Below are positions 47,641 through 57,272 of a stretch of DNA of 64,000 nt, in pieces. Below the pieces are notes generated by a model that saw only the letters and a list, made by a program, of their open reading frames with translations, did not search any database and was not told the DNA's origin. The position numbers and the translations under genes are program-made. Each line of letters starts with the position of its first letter. Within the stretch, counting starts at the first letter, position 1. Source of the stretch: Blattabacterium cuenoti (GTDB taxonomy: Bacteria; Bacteroidota; Bacteroidia; Flavobacteriales; Blattabacteriaceae); assembly GCF_014252075.1 (NCBI RefSeq), contig NZ_CP059209.1:482818-546817 (forward strand), given 5' to 3'.

Positions 47641-48357
47641 ATGAAGTACAAAAGATCATTATTGAAATTAAGCGGAGAAGCTTTGATGGGAAACAACGAA
47701 TTTGGACTTCATTCTACTTGTCTTCAACAATATGCTGAAGAAGTAAAAAAAGTAGTAGATATGGGGGCTCAAGTAGCTATAGTAATTGGAGGAGGAAATA
47801 TATTTAGAGGTTTTTCTAGAATAAAAGAAAAAACAATAAATCGTATAGAAGGAGATTACATGGGCATGTTGGCCACCGTTATCAACGGAATCGCTTTTCA
47901 ATCGTATTTAGAAAATTTAGGAATATGTTCTTATATTCAAACAGCTATTAGAATGGATCAAATAGCAGAACCTTTTGGTAAAGATAGAGCTATTCATCAT
48001 CTTGAAAAAGGAAGAGTTGTAATATTTGTAGCAGGATTAGGAAATCCTTATTTTACTACAGATACAGCTGCTGTATTACGTGCTATAGAAATCAACGCTG
48101 ATGTATTATTAAAAGGAACTAGAGTGGATGGTATTTATACCACAGACCCGGAAAAAGATAAATATGCTAAAAAACTTAAAAATATATCCTTTGACATGGT
48201 ATACAAAATGGGGATCAAAGTTATGGATCAAACTGCTTTTATTTTGGGAAATGAAAACAATTTACCGATTATTATTTTTGATATCAACAGAAAAGGGAAT
48301 TTTCAAAAAGTAATTTCTGGAGAAGAAATAGGGACTCTAGTTTCCAAAAAAAAATAA
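47641..48357 (+). CDS. pyrH: Uridylate kinase
   Basis: Hexameric bacterial UMP kinase making UDP. The 238 residues show YKRSLLKLSGEALMG at the start, the phosphate loop VIGGGNIFRG (about 48-57), the acceptor region VIFVAGLGNPYFTTDTAAVLRA (about 128-150) and LKGTRVDGIYTTDPEKD (about 158-174). The start is ATG at 47641. The gene is followed by frr 5 bases later, the common bacterial order. Confidence 0.96.
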   Translation: MKYKRSLLKLSGEALMGNNEFGLHSTCLQQYAEEVKKVVDMGAQVAIVIGGGNIFRGFSRIKEKTINRIEGDYMGMLATVINGIAFQSYLENLGICSYIQTAIRMDQIAEPFGKDRAIHHLEKGRVVIFVAGLGNPYFTTDTAAVLRAIEINADVLLKGTRVDGIYTTDPEKDKYAKKLKNISFDMVYKMGIKVMDQTAFILGNENNLPIIIFDINRKGNFQKVISGEEIGTLVSKKK

Positions 48358-48362
48358 AAATT

Positions 48363-48917
48363 ATGGATGAATTAAACGATATTTTTTTTTCTTGTAAAAA
48401 AAATATGGAAAAAATTTTTAAACAACTAAAGGAAGAAATTCATCGTATTCGATTAGGTAGCAAATCTATAGTTTCTATTTTGGAAAAAATAAAAATAAAG
48501 TGTTATGGAAGTACTTTTCCTCTTATAGAAATAGCAAATATTACTATTGTAGATAACATGAATATTACGATTCTTCCTTGGGATCGTTCTACCATTACAC
48601 ATATAGATAAAGCGATCATAGATTCTAATCTAGGTTTTATGCCAACTAATAAAGGAGAATCCATTCATATACATTTACCCATTATTACAGAAGAAGGAAG
48701 AAAAAATTTGATGAAAAAAATCAAATTGCAAACAGAAAACGCAAAAGTACTCATAAGGAATGTCCGAAAAAAAAATAATCAAAATATAAGAAAATTAAAA
48801 ATATCCGAAGATTTTTCTAAGTCAGGAGAAAACCGTATACAAAAAATAACAAGTGAATATATACAAAAAATAGAAGATTTATTCCTTTATAAAGAAAAAG
48901 AAATACTGAGAATATAA
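48363..48917 (+). CDS. frr: Ribosome recycling factor
   Basis: Splits post-termination ribosomes together with EF-G. The 184 residues have the two-domain tRNA-like plan: N-terminal helix KNMEKIFKQLKEEIHRIRLGSKS, the beta domain around YGSTFPLIEIANITIVDNMNITILPWD, IHLPIITEEGRKNLMKKI, and the C-terminal helix. The start is ATG at 48363. The stop overlaps the asnS start by one base, implying coupled translation. Confidence 0.95.
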   Translation: MDELNDIFFSCKKNMEKIFKQLKEEIHRIRLGSKSIVSILEKIKIKCYGSTFPLIEIANITIVDNMNITILPWDRSTITHIDKAIIDSNLGFMPTNKGESIHIHLPIITEEGRKNLMKKIKLQTENAKVLIRNVRKKNNQNIRKLKISEDFSKSGENRIQKITSEYIQKIEDLFLYKEKEILRI

Positions 48918-50326
48918 TGATAAAAAAATATTCAATTAAAGAATTATTAAATAAAGGAAAATTTTTTATAAACAAAAAAGTATTGGTTGAAGGATGGATT
49001 CGTTCTTTTCGTTATTCTATTTTTATCACTTTAAATGACGGATCTACAATCAGGAATCTGCAAATTATTTTATCCAAAGAATTTAGAAAGAAAATTACAA
49101 AAGAAATAACAATTGGAACTTCAATTCAAGTTATAGGAATTATAAAAGAAAGTATAGGGGCAAAACAATGTATAGAACTGCATTCTTTAGAGATTAACAT
49201 ATATGGATCTGTTCCTTCGTCTATTCTTCAAAAAACTATTTTACAACCTAAAAAACATAGTTTTGAAAAACTTCGTAAACAGGCTCATTTACGTTTTCGA
49301 ACAAATATTTTTAGCTGTATCATGCGAATTCGTCATCATATGGCTTTTTGTATCCATAAATATTTCCATGAAAATGGATTTTTTTACCTTCATACTCCAA
49401 TAATTACTACTTCAAATTGTGAAGGAAGTGGAAAGATGTTTCAAATTACTACTATAGATTTAAAAAATAATCCAATAGATTATAAAAAAGATTTTTTTAA
49501 ATGTAAAACTTATTTAAGTGTATCCGGACAACTAGAAGCTGAAACAGCTGCTTTGGGATTAGGAAAAGTGTATACATTTGGACCTGTATTTCGCGCAGAA
49601 AATTCCAATACTTCACGGCATTTATCCGAATTTTGGATGATAGAACCAGAAATAGCATTTTATCATCTAGAAGAAAATATGAATTTAGCTGAAGATTTTT
49701 TAAAATTTATTATCAGATACATTCTTGATAAGAATATGGAAGATTTATCATTTTTAAATGAACACTTAAAAAAATGGAAAAAGAAGGAGAAAGAATCCCT
49801 TTTAAAAAAATTAGAACTTGTACTAAAATTTCCATTTCAAAGAATCAGTTATACAGAAGCTGTCAAAATTCTTATTCAAGAAGAAAAAAAACAAAAAATA
49901 AAATTTTTTAATCCTGTTGTTTGGGGAATGGATTTGCAATCTGAACATGAACAATATTTAGTCGATAAGTATTTTAAGATTCCTGTTATTGTGTTTGATT
50001 ATCCTTCTTGTATAAAAGCTTTTTATATGCGTATAAATAATGATGGGAAAACAGTTAGAGCTATGGATATTTTATTTCCAGAAATAGGAGAGGTTATTGG
50101 GGGGTCTCAAAGAGAAGAACGTTATGAAATTTTATTACAACGCATAAAAGATACAAATACGGATAAAAATAAACTTTGGTGGTATTTAGATACACGTCGT
50201 TTCGGTTCTGTTCCTCATAGTGGATTTGGTTTAGGTTTTGATCGTTTAGTTCAATTCATAACAGGAATGAATAATATTCGTGATGTTATTCCATTTCCAA
50301 GAACTCCAAATAATGCAGAGTTTTAA
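48917..50326 (+). CDS. asnS: Asparaginyl-tRNA synthetase
   Basis: Class IIb synthetase. The 469 residues have an N-terminal OB-fold anticodon-binding domain (VLVEGWIRSFRYSIFITLNDGS, about 22-43), motif 2 region FGPVFRAENSNTSRHLSEFWMIEPEIAF (about 221-248), and motif 3 in SGFGLGFDRLVQFITG (about 436-451). The EGSGKMFQ and VSGQLEAE blocks mark AsnRS rather than AspRS. The start is ATG at 48917. Direct Asn-tRNA charging means asparagine must be made or imported. Confidence 0.95.
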   Translation: MIKKYSIKELLNKGKFFINKKVLVEGWIRSFRYSIFITLNDGSTIRNLQIILSKEFRKKITKEITIGTSIQVIGIIKESIGAKQCIELHSLEINIYGSVPSSILQKTILQPKKHSFEKLRKQAHLRFRTNIFSCIMRIRHHMAFCIHKYFHENGFFYLHTPIITTSNCEGSGKMFQITTIDLKNNPIDYKKDFFKCKTYLSVSGQLEAETAALGLGKVYTFGPVFRAENSNTSRHLSEFWMIEPEIAFYHLEENMNLAEDFLKFIIRYILDKNMEDLSFLNEHLKKWKKKEKESLLKKLELVLKFPFQRISYTEAVKILIQEEKKQKIKFFNPVVWGMDLQSEHEQYLVDKYFKIPVIVFDYPSCIKAFYMRINNDGKTVRAMDILFPEIGEVIGGSQREERYEILLQRIKDTNTDKNKLWWYLDTRRFGSVPHSGFGLGFDRLVQFITGMNNIRDVIPFPRTPNNAEF

Positions 50327-50339
50327 AACATATTTTTTT

Positions 50340-51809
50340 ATGTTAAAACAGCAATTATCACAAAAAGGACAACACAAACTATCTCCACAACAAATTAAAC
50401 TCATGAAATTAGTTCAGTTATCTACTTTAGATTTTGAACAAAGAGTAAAACAAGAATTGGAAGAAAATCCAGCATTAGAAGAAGAAAATTCTTCTGAATT
50501 AGAAGAAGAATTTTCAGAATCAGAAACATCTGAAAATGATTTTGATCTTCTAGAAGATCAAAATCAATCCATAGATATTTCAGAAATAGATGAATATTTG
50601 AGTGATGATGAAATTGAAGATTATAAAAATAATATCAATCATCAAAATTACGGTGTAGAAAAACATATTCCTATTATTTCTGGAATTTCTTTTCAAGAAT
50701 ATTTGAAAAATCAATTGCATACTTTTCGTTTGAACGAAGAAGATTTACTGATAGCAGATTTTGTATTAGGAAATATAGATGATGACGGTTATATAAGAAG
50801 AAAGATCACATCTATAGCAGATGATATTCTTTTAATACTTGGAATATCAGTTAATTCAGAAAAAATAGAACAATTAATTTTAAACTATATACAAAAATTA
50901 GACCCTGTGGGTGTAGGATCCAGAAACTTACAAGAATGTCTACTTATTCAATTGGAAAAAAAAAAAATGACAAAAGAGGTTCTTATCGCCAAAAAAATTA
51001 TACAATATAATTTTGAATCTTTTGTAAAAAAACATTATCAAAAACTGCAAAAAAAGTTAGGAATAACAAAAAAAAATTTAAGAAAATCTATTTATCAAAT
51101 AGAAAAATTAAATCCAAAACCAGGAAAAATTTATTCAGAAAATACCAAAAATTTAAATCACATCATTCCAGATTTTACTATTTGTATTTTAGATAATAAA
51201 CTAGAACTTTCTTTAAATCAAAGAAATATACCAGAAATAAAGATATCACCTATATATTTAGATATGTTAAAATCTTATAAATCTTCAAAAAATAAAAATT
51301 TAAAGAAAAATGAGGAAACCATTGTTTTTCTGAAACAAAAAATAGATTCTGCGAAATGGTTTGTAGATGCAATCAAAAAACGTCAAAATACGTTGATGTT
51401 AACAATGAATGCTATTATGGATTATCAAAAAGAATATTTTTTAACTGGAGATCCAGTTAAAATAAAACCTATGATCTTAAAAAACATTTCACAAAAAATT
51501 GGAGTAGGAATTTCTACCGTTTCACGTGTAGCTAATAGAAAATATGTTAATACACCATACGGTACTTTTTTGATTAAAAGTTTTTTTTCTGAGAAAATGA
51601 AAAACAAAGAAGGAGAAGAAATATCCTCTATTGAAATCAAAAAACTTTTAGGAGAATCCATAGATAAGGAAAATAAAAAAAAACCTCTTACCGATGAAAA
51701 ACTATCTAAAATACTCAAAAAAAAAGGCTATCTAGTAGCTAGAAGAACTGTTGCTAAATATAGAGATCAAATGCATATTCCTGTTGCAAGAATGCGAAAA
51801 AATTTATAA
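50340..51809 (+). CDS. rpoN: RNA polymerase sigma-54 factor
   Basis: Alternative sigma factor that needs AAA+ activators. About 489 residues from ATG 50340, giving MLKQQLSQKGQHKLSPQQIKLMKLVQ, the usual region I opening with the Gln-rich helix; the frame stays open upstream into asnS. The acidic region II is near 35-95, core-binding domain near 110-330, the helix-turn-helix VGISTVSRVANRKYVNTPYGTF near 384-405, and the RpoN box ARRTVAKYRD at 467-476. An A12 tract at 50956-50967 is in frame. No activator gene is in the window. Confidence 0.96.
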   Translation: MLKQQLSQKGQHKLSPQQIKLMKLVQLSTLDFEQRVKQELEENPALEEENSSELEEEFSESETSENDFDLLEDQNQSIDISEIDEYLSDDEIEDYKNNINHQNYGVEKHIPIISGISFQEYLKNQLHTFRLNEEDLLIADFVLGNIDDDGYIRRKITSIADDILLILGISVNSEKIEQLILNYIQKLDPVGVGSRNLQECLLIQLEKKKMTKEVLIAKKIIQYNFESFVKKHYQKLQKKLGITKKNLRKSIYQIEKLNPKPGKIYSENTKNLNHIIPDFTICILDNKLELSLNQRNIPEIKISPIYLDMLKSYKSSKNKNLKKNEETIVFLKQKIDSAKWFVDAIKKRQNTLMLTMNAIMDYQKEYFLTGDPVKIKPMILKNISQKIGVGISTVSRVANRKYVNTPYGTFLIKSFFSEKMKNKEGEEISSIEIKKLLGESIDKENKKKPLTDEKLSKILKKKGYLVARRTVAKYRDQMHIPVARMRKNL

Positions 51810-53162
51810 TTTTTTTATAATCACCGTTTTCCAATTGGACAATTCTTTTATAGATAAAATAGATAGTTCTCTTCCATATCCAGATTTCTTGACTCCTCCA
51901 AAAGGAAAACGAACATCTGATTTCACAATATCATTAATAAAAATCATTCCAGTATCTATTTTCTTGGATAATTTTTCAGCTTTTTCCAAATCTTTTGTCC
52001 AAATAGATGCTCCTAACCCATAACATGTATTATTAACAATATCAGGAATTTCTTCTTCTCTAGAAAAAATAGAAACAATTCCTATTGGTCCAAAAATTTC
52101 TTCTTTTTTCACAATAAAATTATCTTTTTCTATTCTTAATAAAGAGGGAGAAAAAAAATTTCCATCTTTATTAGTTTCTAAACAGATTTTTCCTCCATTT
52201 AATATGATATTTTTATATTGATGATATAATTTTTCAGATAAATCATAACGAGATATATAACCAATCTTGGTAGATTCATTATATAAATCTCCTTTTTGAT
52301 ATTCTTTCATTTCTTGGATAACTATATCTATAAAATCATTTACTATAGATTGATCTACAATAAACCTTTTTGCCGAAATACATGTTTGTCCTGTATTATT
52401 TAATCGGGATTCTGTAGCTAATTTAGCTGTTTTTTTAATATCTTCAACATCTTTCATGACTACAAAAGCATCATTTCCTCCCAACTCCAAAACGGATTTT
52501 TTGATATATTTTCCAGATAATGATCCTATAATACTTCCAGAAAAAGAACTTCCAGTAAATGTCACTCCTTGTATCACTGTATTAGCTATAACTGATTCTA
52601 TTTTGGGAATATCTATTAATAAAATTTGAAAAACACCTTCAGGAAAACCAGCCTTTATAAATATTTTTTCCAAAATCATAGAGCATCCTGCTGTATTTAT
52701 AGCTGGTTTAATAAGAATTACATTTCCTAATAATAAATTAGGAATAGAAGATCTTATGGTTTGCCAAATAGGATAGTTCCAAGGCATGATTCCTAATATA
52801 GGACCTATAGATTCAAATCTTACATAAGATTTTTCATATTCAGTAGATATTTTTTGAAAAAAAATGGACTCTTTCTGTTGACAATAATATTTACACAAAT
52901 TTATGCTCTTATTTACTTCTAAACGAGACTGAGTGATAGGCTTTCCCATTTCTTGGGTAATTAAATAGGATGTAATATCTATAGTTTTTTGCATGCAAGA
53001 GTATAATGTCGTTAAACATTGAACTTTAGATTCAAAAGAATAATCTTTCCACTTTTTGTATGCATGATGAGCTATAGATAATTTAGTTCTAATATCCTTT
53101 TCAGATAGAAAATAATAAGTATTTAAAATATTATTGTCTACAGGATTAATAGTTTGAAACAT
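51804..53162 (-). CDS. Aldehyde dehydrogenase, succinate-semialdehyde type
   Basis: NAD(P)-dependent oxidation of an aldehyde to an acid; succinate semialdehyde is the likely substrate. The 452 residues include PWNYPIWQTIR (about 127-137), the cofactor loop FTGSSFSGSIIG, LELGGNDAFVV with the catalytic Glu (about 218-228), NTGQTCISAKRF with the catalytic Cys (about 248-259), and EEIFGPIG. The shortened N-terminus is like flavobacterial members of this class. The start is ATG at 53160-53162. Converges on rpoN with a 6-base overlap. Confidence 0.88.
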   Translation of the reverse strand: MFQTINPVDNNILNTYYFLSEKDIRTKLSIAHHAYKKWKDYSFESKVQCLTTLYSCMQKTIDITSYLITQEMGKPITQSRLEVNKSINLCKYYCQQKESIFFQKISTEYEKSYVRFESIGPILGIMPWNYPIWQTIRSSIPNLLLGNVILIKPAINTAGCSMILEKIFIKAGFPEGVFQILLIDIPKIESVIANTVIQGVTFTGSSFSGSIIGSLSGKYIKKSVLELGGNDAFVVMKDVEDIKKTAKLATESRLNNTGQTCISAKRFIVDQSIVNDFIDIVIQEMKEYQKGDLYNESTKIGYISRYDLSEKLYHQYKNIILNGGKICLETNKDGNFFSPSLLRIEKDNFIVKKEEIFGPIGIVSIFSREEEIPDIVNNTCYGLGASIWTKDLEKAEKLSKKIDTGMIFINDIVKSDVRFPFGGVKKSGYGRELSILSIKELSNWKTVIIKKL

Positions 53163-53173
53163 CTCATTTTTTT

Positions 53174-53620
53174 TTAAATTTGATCATTTGATCCAATAGA
53201 AATTTTGGCATTAAGAGCTATGGCATAAATTTTTATTTTTTTTAAAAATAAAAGCATGCCATTGGCTCTAATAGGGGATAAAAAAGTTTGAAATCCTATT
53301 TCATGAATAAAATTAGTAGTGTTCGAATAAATAATTTCAAAGGGGAAAAGTCCTGAATAAACACGAACCATAAGAGCCGCCATTCCTCTAGGTAATAAAG
53401 CATCACCATCTGCATCAAAGAAAATACGCGAACCTTTCAACTCAGCATCTAACCAAACTTTTGATTGACATCCATAAATTAATTTTTCATCTGATCTAAA
53501 TTCATCTGGTTTTTTTGGCAATTTTTTTCCCAAATCTATTAAATATTCATATTTTTCTTCCCAATTTTTTAGAAGATGAAATTCTTTTTTTATTATTTCC
53601 TCTTTCTTATACAAATTCAT
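53174..53620 (-). CDS. sufE: SufE sulfur-acceptor protein
   Basis: Takes persulfide sulfur from a cysteine desulfurase for Fe-S cluster assembly. About 148 residues from ATG 53618-53620; an upstream TTG at 53638 would add six residues. The family core is clear: LKNWEEKYEYLIDLGKKLP, then IYGCQSKVWLDAEL with the acceptor Cys, and MAALMVRVYSGLFPFEI. The partner desulfurase may be the gene at 14530-15702 or a SufS outside the window. It lies between the aldehyde dehydrogenase and metE, with no evident functional link. Confidence 0.93.
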   Translation of the reverse strand: MNLYKKEEIIKKEFHLLKNWEEKYEYLIDLGKKLPKKPDEFRSDEKLIYGCQSKVWLDAELKGSRIFFDADGDALLPRGMAALMVRVYSGLFPFEIIYSNTTNFIHEIGFQTFLSPIRANGMLLFLKKIKIYAIALNAKISIGSNDQI

Positions 53621-53670
53621 TTCTAAATTTTTACACAAATATAGAAATATACTTTTATTTAATTCTTAAA

Positions 53671-55974
53671 TTAAGAAGAGTGATTGGTCAGTTTCATTCT
53701 AGCTATTTTTGCCGCTTTTGTCATATTTTTTAAGGACTTCAAAACTTCTTCCCATTTTCTAGTTTTTAACCCACAATCTGGATTCACCCAAATATTTCTG
53801 ATTGGTAATTTTTTTGAAGCTTTTTCTATTAAATCAAAAATTTCTTCTACAGTAGGAATTCTAGGTGAATGAATGTCATATACACCTGGACCTATTTCAT
53901 TAGGATAAGAAAAAGTAGAAAAGGCTTTCAACAATTCCATTCTGGATCTAGAAGTCTCCATAGTAATTACATCTGCATCTAGATCTGCTATATGTTCTAA
54001 TATATCGTTAAATTCACTATAACACATATGTGTATGAATCTGAGTCTCATCTTTCACTCCACTTGAAGAAATACGAAAAGCCTTAATCGCCCAATGAAAA
54101 TAAGACTTCCAATTCTTTTTTTTCAAAGGTAATCCTTCTCTAATAGCAGGTTCATCAATTTGAATGACCTGGATTCCAGATTTTTCTAAAGAAAGAACTT
54201 CTTCTCTAATCGCCCAAGCTATTTGATATGCTGTATGAGAAATAGGCTGATCGTTCCGAACAAAAGACCATTGCAAGATAGTAACTGGTCCAGTTAACAT
54301 CCCTTTCATTAACTTTCTGGTTTTAGATTGAGCAAAACATATCCAATCCACAGTCATGTCTCCAGTACGACTAACGTCTCCATAAATAATAGGAGGTTTA
54401 ACACACCTACTTCCATAACTTTGGACCCATCCATTTTCAGTAGAAAGGGTTCCTTTAAGTTTGTTTGAAAAATATTCCACCATATCAGTTCTCTCAAATT
54501 CACCATGAACTAAAACATCCAAATCGATTTCTTCTTGTTTTTTGATAAGATCTACAATAAAGGATTGTGTTTTTTGATCATATTCCTCTTTGCTTAATTC
54601 TTTTTTACGAAATTTATTTCGCAAATTACGTATTTCTTTTGTTTGAGGAAAAGATCCTATAGTAGTAGTTGGAAACAAGGGAAGATTAAATTTTTCTTTT
54701 TGTTTTCTTTGTCGAATATGAAAAGGATTTTTTCTTTGTGTGTCTTTCTCTTTTATTTTTATTGCTCTCTCTTTGATTTTTTTATCATAAAAAAAAGAAG
54801 ATTTCTTATATTTTTCTAGTAAGGAAAAATTATTTAATAAAATATCTTTATCTCCTTTTATAATACATTCTAAATCATTTAATTCATCGATTTTTTGTCT
54901 TGCAAAAGACATTCTTTTTTTTACATCATCATGAATGAAGTGTTCATATTCTATATTTATAGGAACATGTAAAAGAGAACAATTCGGAGCAATCATAACG
55001 CGATCTTCTCCTATGGATTCTATTGTTTTTTCAATTTTCTTGATTGAATCAGTGTAATTATTTTTCCATATATTTCTTCCATCAATAATTCCTAAAGACA
55101 AAATCATTTTTGATTCTTTGACAAAAGAAAGTATTTTTTCCAATTGTTCTGAATCTTCTACCAAATCTATATGTAAAGCTTTTACAAAAAAGCCTCTAAG
55201 AAGAGAAATATTTTCTGAAACCCCATCAAAGTAAGAGGTTAATAAAATATTGGTATCTGAACAAAATTTAGATATTTTTTTATAAGCATATTGAAACGCT
55301 TCTTTTTCTTTTTCAGACATATCTAAAACTAAAATAGGTTCATCTAATTGAATCCAATTAGTTCCTTGATTTTTTAAATCATTGATAATCTGTATATAAA
55401 CAGGAACAATTTTTTCAATTAAATCCATTTTATGAAAGGATTTATCCTTTTCTTTTCCCAAGAAAAGGTAAGAGACTGGTCCTATTAATACAGGTTTTAT
55501 TTTTTTTATTGATTTTAATAACCTTTTTGATTCTTCTAATTCATCAAAGATTTTCTTTGAAAAAATAGAAAATTTTTGATTTTTATCAAATTCTGGAACT
55601 ATATAATGATAATTAGTGTTAAACCATTTCGTCATTTCCATAGCTTTTATGTCCCATCCATTTTTTTGAAATCCCCTAGCCATAGAAAAATATAGATCAA
55701 TACTGTTTTGAATAATTGGAACGGAAAGATAAGACTCTGGAATGACTCCTAATAACAACGACATATCTAAAACGTGATCATAAAAACTAAAATCATTGCA
55801 TGGAATCAAATCCAAATTTGCCATTTCCTGCATCTTCCAATTTTCTTTCCTTATTTTTTTTCCGACTTCAAATAAAGTTTCCGAATCTATTTTTTTCGAC
55901 CAATAAGATTCACAAGCTTTTTTTAACTCTCTTTGTATTCCTATACGAGGATAACCCAGGTTATGTTTCAGCAT
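53671..55974 (-). CDS. metE: Cobalamin-independent methionine synthase
   Basis: Transfers methyl from 5-methyl-THF-triglutamate to homocysteine without B12. The 767 residues show the duplicated barrel structure. The N-terminus NLGYPRIGIQRELKKACESYW, the IGSFPQTKEIR block of the second barrel near 443, IDEPAIREGLPL, the zinc ligands in THMCYSEFND and VNPDCGLKTR, and the DVITMETSRS strand are intact. The start is ATG at 55972-55974. Length is normal. A short inverted repeat lies 44 bases upstream. Confidence 0.97.
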   Translation of the reverse strand: MLKHNLGYPRIGIQRELKKACESYWSKKIDSETLFEVGKKIRKENWKMQEMANLDLIPCNDFSFYDHVLDMSLLLGVIPESYLSVPIIQNSIDLYFSMARGFQKNGWDIKAMEMTKWFNTNYHYIVPEFDKNQKFSIFSKKIFDELEESKRLLKSIKKIKPVLIGPVSYLFLGKEKDKSFHKMDLIEKIVPVYIQIINDLKNQGTNWIQLDEPILVLDMSEKEKEAFQYAYKKISKFCSDTNILLTSYFDGVSENISLLRGFFVKALHIDLVEDSEQLEKILSFVKESKMILSLGIIDGRNIWKNNYTDSIKKIEKTIESIGEDRVMIAPNCSLLHVPINIEYEHFIHDDVKKRMSFARQKIDELNDLECIIKGDKDILLNNFSLLEKYKKSSFFYDKKIKERAIKIKEKDTQRKNPFHIRQRKQKEKFNLPLFPTTTIGSFPQTKEIRNLRNKFRKKELSKEEYDQKTQSFIVDLIKKQEEIDLDVLVHGEFERTDMVEYFSNKLKGTLSTENGWVQSYGSRCVKPPIIYGDVSRTGDMTVDWICFAQSKTRKLMKGMLTGPVTILQWSFVRNDQPISHTAYQIAWAIREEVLSLEKSGIQVIQIDEPAIREGLPLKKKNWKSYFHWAIKAFRISSSGVKDETQIHTHMCYSEFNDILEHIADLDADVITMETSRSRMELLKAFSTFSYPNEIGPGVYDIHSPRIPTVEEIFDLIEKASKKLPIRNIWVNPDCGLKTRKWEEVLKSLKNMTKAAKIARMKLTNHSS

Positions 55975-56017
55975 ATTTTATTTAATTAAATCTATTTTAA
56001 TCACTTTATCCTTTCTC

Positions 56018-56031
56018 CATGGAACTCCATG
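56018..56031. promoter_or_regulatory. Inverted repeat upstream of metE
   Basis: CATGGA and TCCATG arms separated by two bases form a 14-bp dyad, 44 to 57 bases before the metE start codon, in the 73-base gap after the GlmU-like gene. It could be an operator. It does not match the enterobacterial MetR or MetJ consensus. Confidence 0.35.
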
Positions 56032-56047
56032 TAATTTTTTTAAAAAA

Positions 56048-57238
56048 CTAAATATCCAATAATTGATACAAATATTGTAAAATTTTTTTATCTAAAACAG
56101 AAAAGTTAACCTTTCTCCTTTTCATCATAATTTCAGCTGTTTCACAAACTTGATGAAAAGGTATTTTTTTTCTGTTTTGTATTCCCCCCAAAGAAAAAGA
56201 AGGAATATATCTAGGCGGAAATCCATATCCAAAAATACTATTGCTAACTCCTACTACCGTAGCTGTATTAAATTGAGTATTTATCCCTGATTTAGAATAA
56301 TCTCCCATGATCATTCCAAAAAATTGTACATCAACAGGAATAAAATCTTTTTTTTCATAATTCCAAACTGTTACTTTACGATAATCATTTCTCAAATTAG
56401 AAATATTAGTTCCAGCTCCTAAATTACACCACTCTCCTAAAATAGTATTTCCTAAAAATCCATCGTGAGCTTTATTAGAATAGGAAAAAACTACAGAATT
56501 TATAATTTCTCCACCTACTTTACAAGAATGACCAATAGTTGTTCCTCCATATATTTTTGAACCTATATTCAAGGTAGATTTTTTTCCAATGGCTGCTGGA
56601 CCCCTAACTACAGACCCTTCCATGATTTCAACTCCTTTTTCAATATATATTGGGCCCAATTGAGCATTTAATACAACATTATTTGCTTTTATATCTTCTT
56701 CCAAAAAAATTGCTTTTTTGCAAAGAACATGATTTTTACCCAATAAAGAAAAAGATTTTTTTCCTTTTGTGAAAAACATGAAATCTTTTTTCAACACAGT
56801 TTCATTATTCATAAATATATCCCATGGATATTGTATATGGATAATTTTTTTGATATTATATTTTTTTTTAAAAGAGAGAACATTTTCTTTTTCTTTTCTT
56901 TCACAGGAAAAAAAACTCTTTTTTACAGCTACAATTTTTTCTTTAAAAAAAATAGCTTCGTTTTCCTTTAAGGAAAAAATCATCTGAATTAATTCTTCGT
57001 TTGGCAAATATGAAGAATTAATTAATAATATATTTTTAAAAAAAGAATCATTATTTATCAATGAATATTTCTTTGAAAGAAATGATTGTGTAATAATGCC
57101 TGAAATTTTTTTTCCAATATATTTTTCCCATCTTTCTTTCATTGTGAATAAACCCAAACGAATTTCTGATACAGGTCTAGTAAATGTTATAGGAAATAAA
57201 TTTCTCCATTCTATTCCATCATATAATATGAAATTCAT
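56048..57238 (-). CDS. GlmU-like sugar nucleotidyltransferase/acetyltransferase (Bacteroidota type)
   Basis: Likely makes UDP-GlcNAc from GlcN-1-P, replacing classical GlmU. About 396 residues from ATG 57236-57238; the frame is open upstream to a TTG. The N-terminal half (about 1-190) is very diverged and opens MNFILYDGIEWRNLFPITFTRPVSEIRLG instead of the classical LAAGxGTRM loop. The C-terminal half is a left-handed beta-helix of hexapeptide repeats (about 200-340: IYIEKGVEIMEGSVVRGPAAIG, LNIGSKIYGGTTIGHSCKVGGEI). It matches the alternative GlmU group known from this phylum. Function is inferred from that family and from glmM and murA nearby. Confidence 0.82.
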   Translation of the reverse strand: MNFILYDGIEWRNLFPITFTRPVSEIRLGLFTMKERWEKYIGKKISGIITQSFLSKKYSLINNDSFFKNILLINSSYLPNEELIQMIFSLKENEAIFFKEKIVAVKKSFFSCERKEKENVLSFKKKYNIKKIIHIQYPWDIFMNNETVLKKDFMFFTKGKKSFSLLGKNHVLCKKAIFLEEDIKANNVVLNAQLGPIYIEKGVEIMEGSVVRGPAAIGKKSTLNIGSKIYGGTTIGHSCKVGGEIINSVVFSYSNKAHDGFLGNTILGEWCNLGAGTNISNLRNDYRKVTVWNYEKKDFIPVDVQFFGMIMGDYSKSGINTQFNTATVVGVSNSIFGYGFPPRYIPSFSLGGIQNRKKIPFHQVCETAEIMMKRRKVNFSVLDKKILQYLYQLLDI

Positions 57239-57272
57239 ATTACATATTAGTTTAGTTGATCTGATCAATTAT

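Noticed and set aside
50280-50339. N-terminal extension of RpoN inside asnS
   Set aside because: RpoN region I begins with MLKQQL at 50340; the upstream residues are the asnS tail in another frame.
55985-56047. Short open peptide (about 20 codons) on the minus strand before metE, and a possible SAM riboswitch
   Set aside because: The gap is only 73 bases, too short for known SAM aptamers of class I, and the peptide has no start codon or family match.
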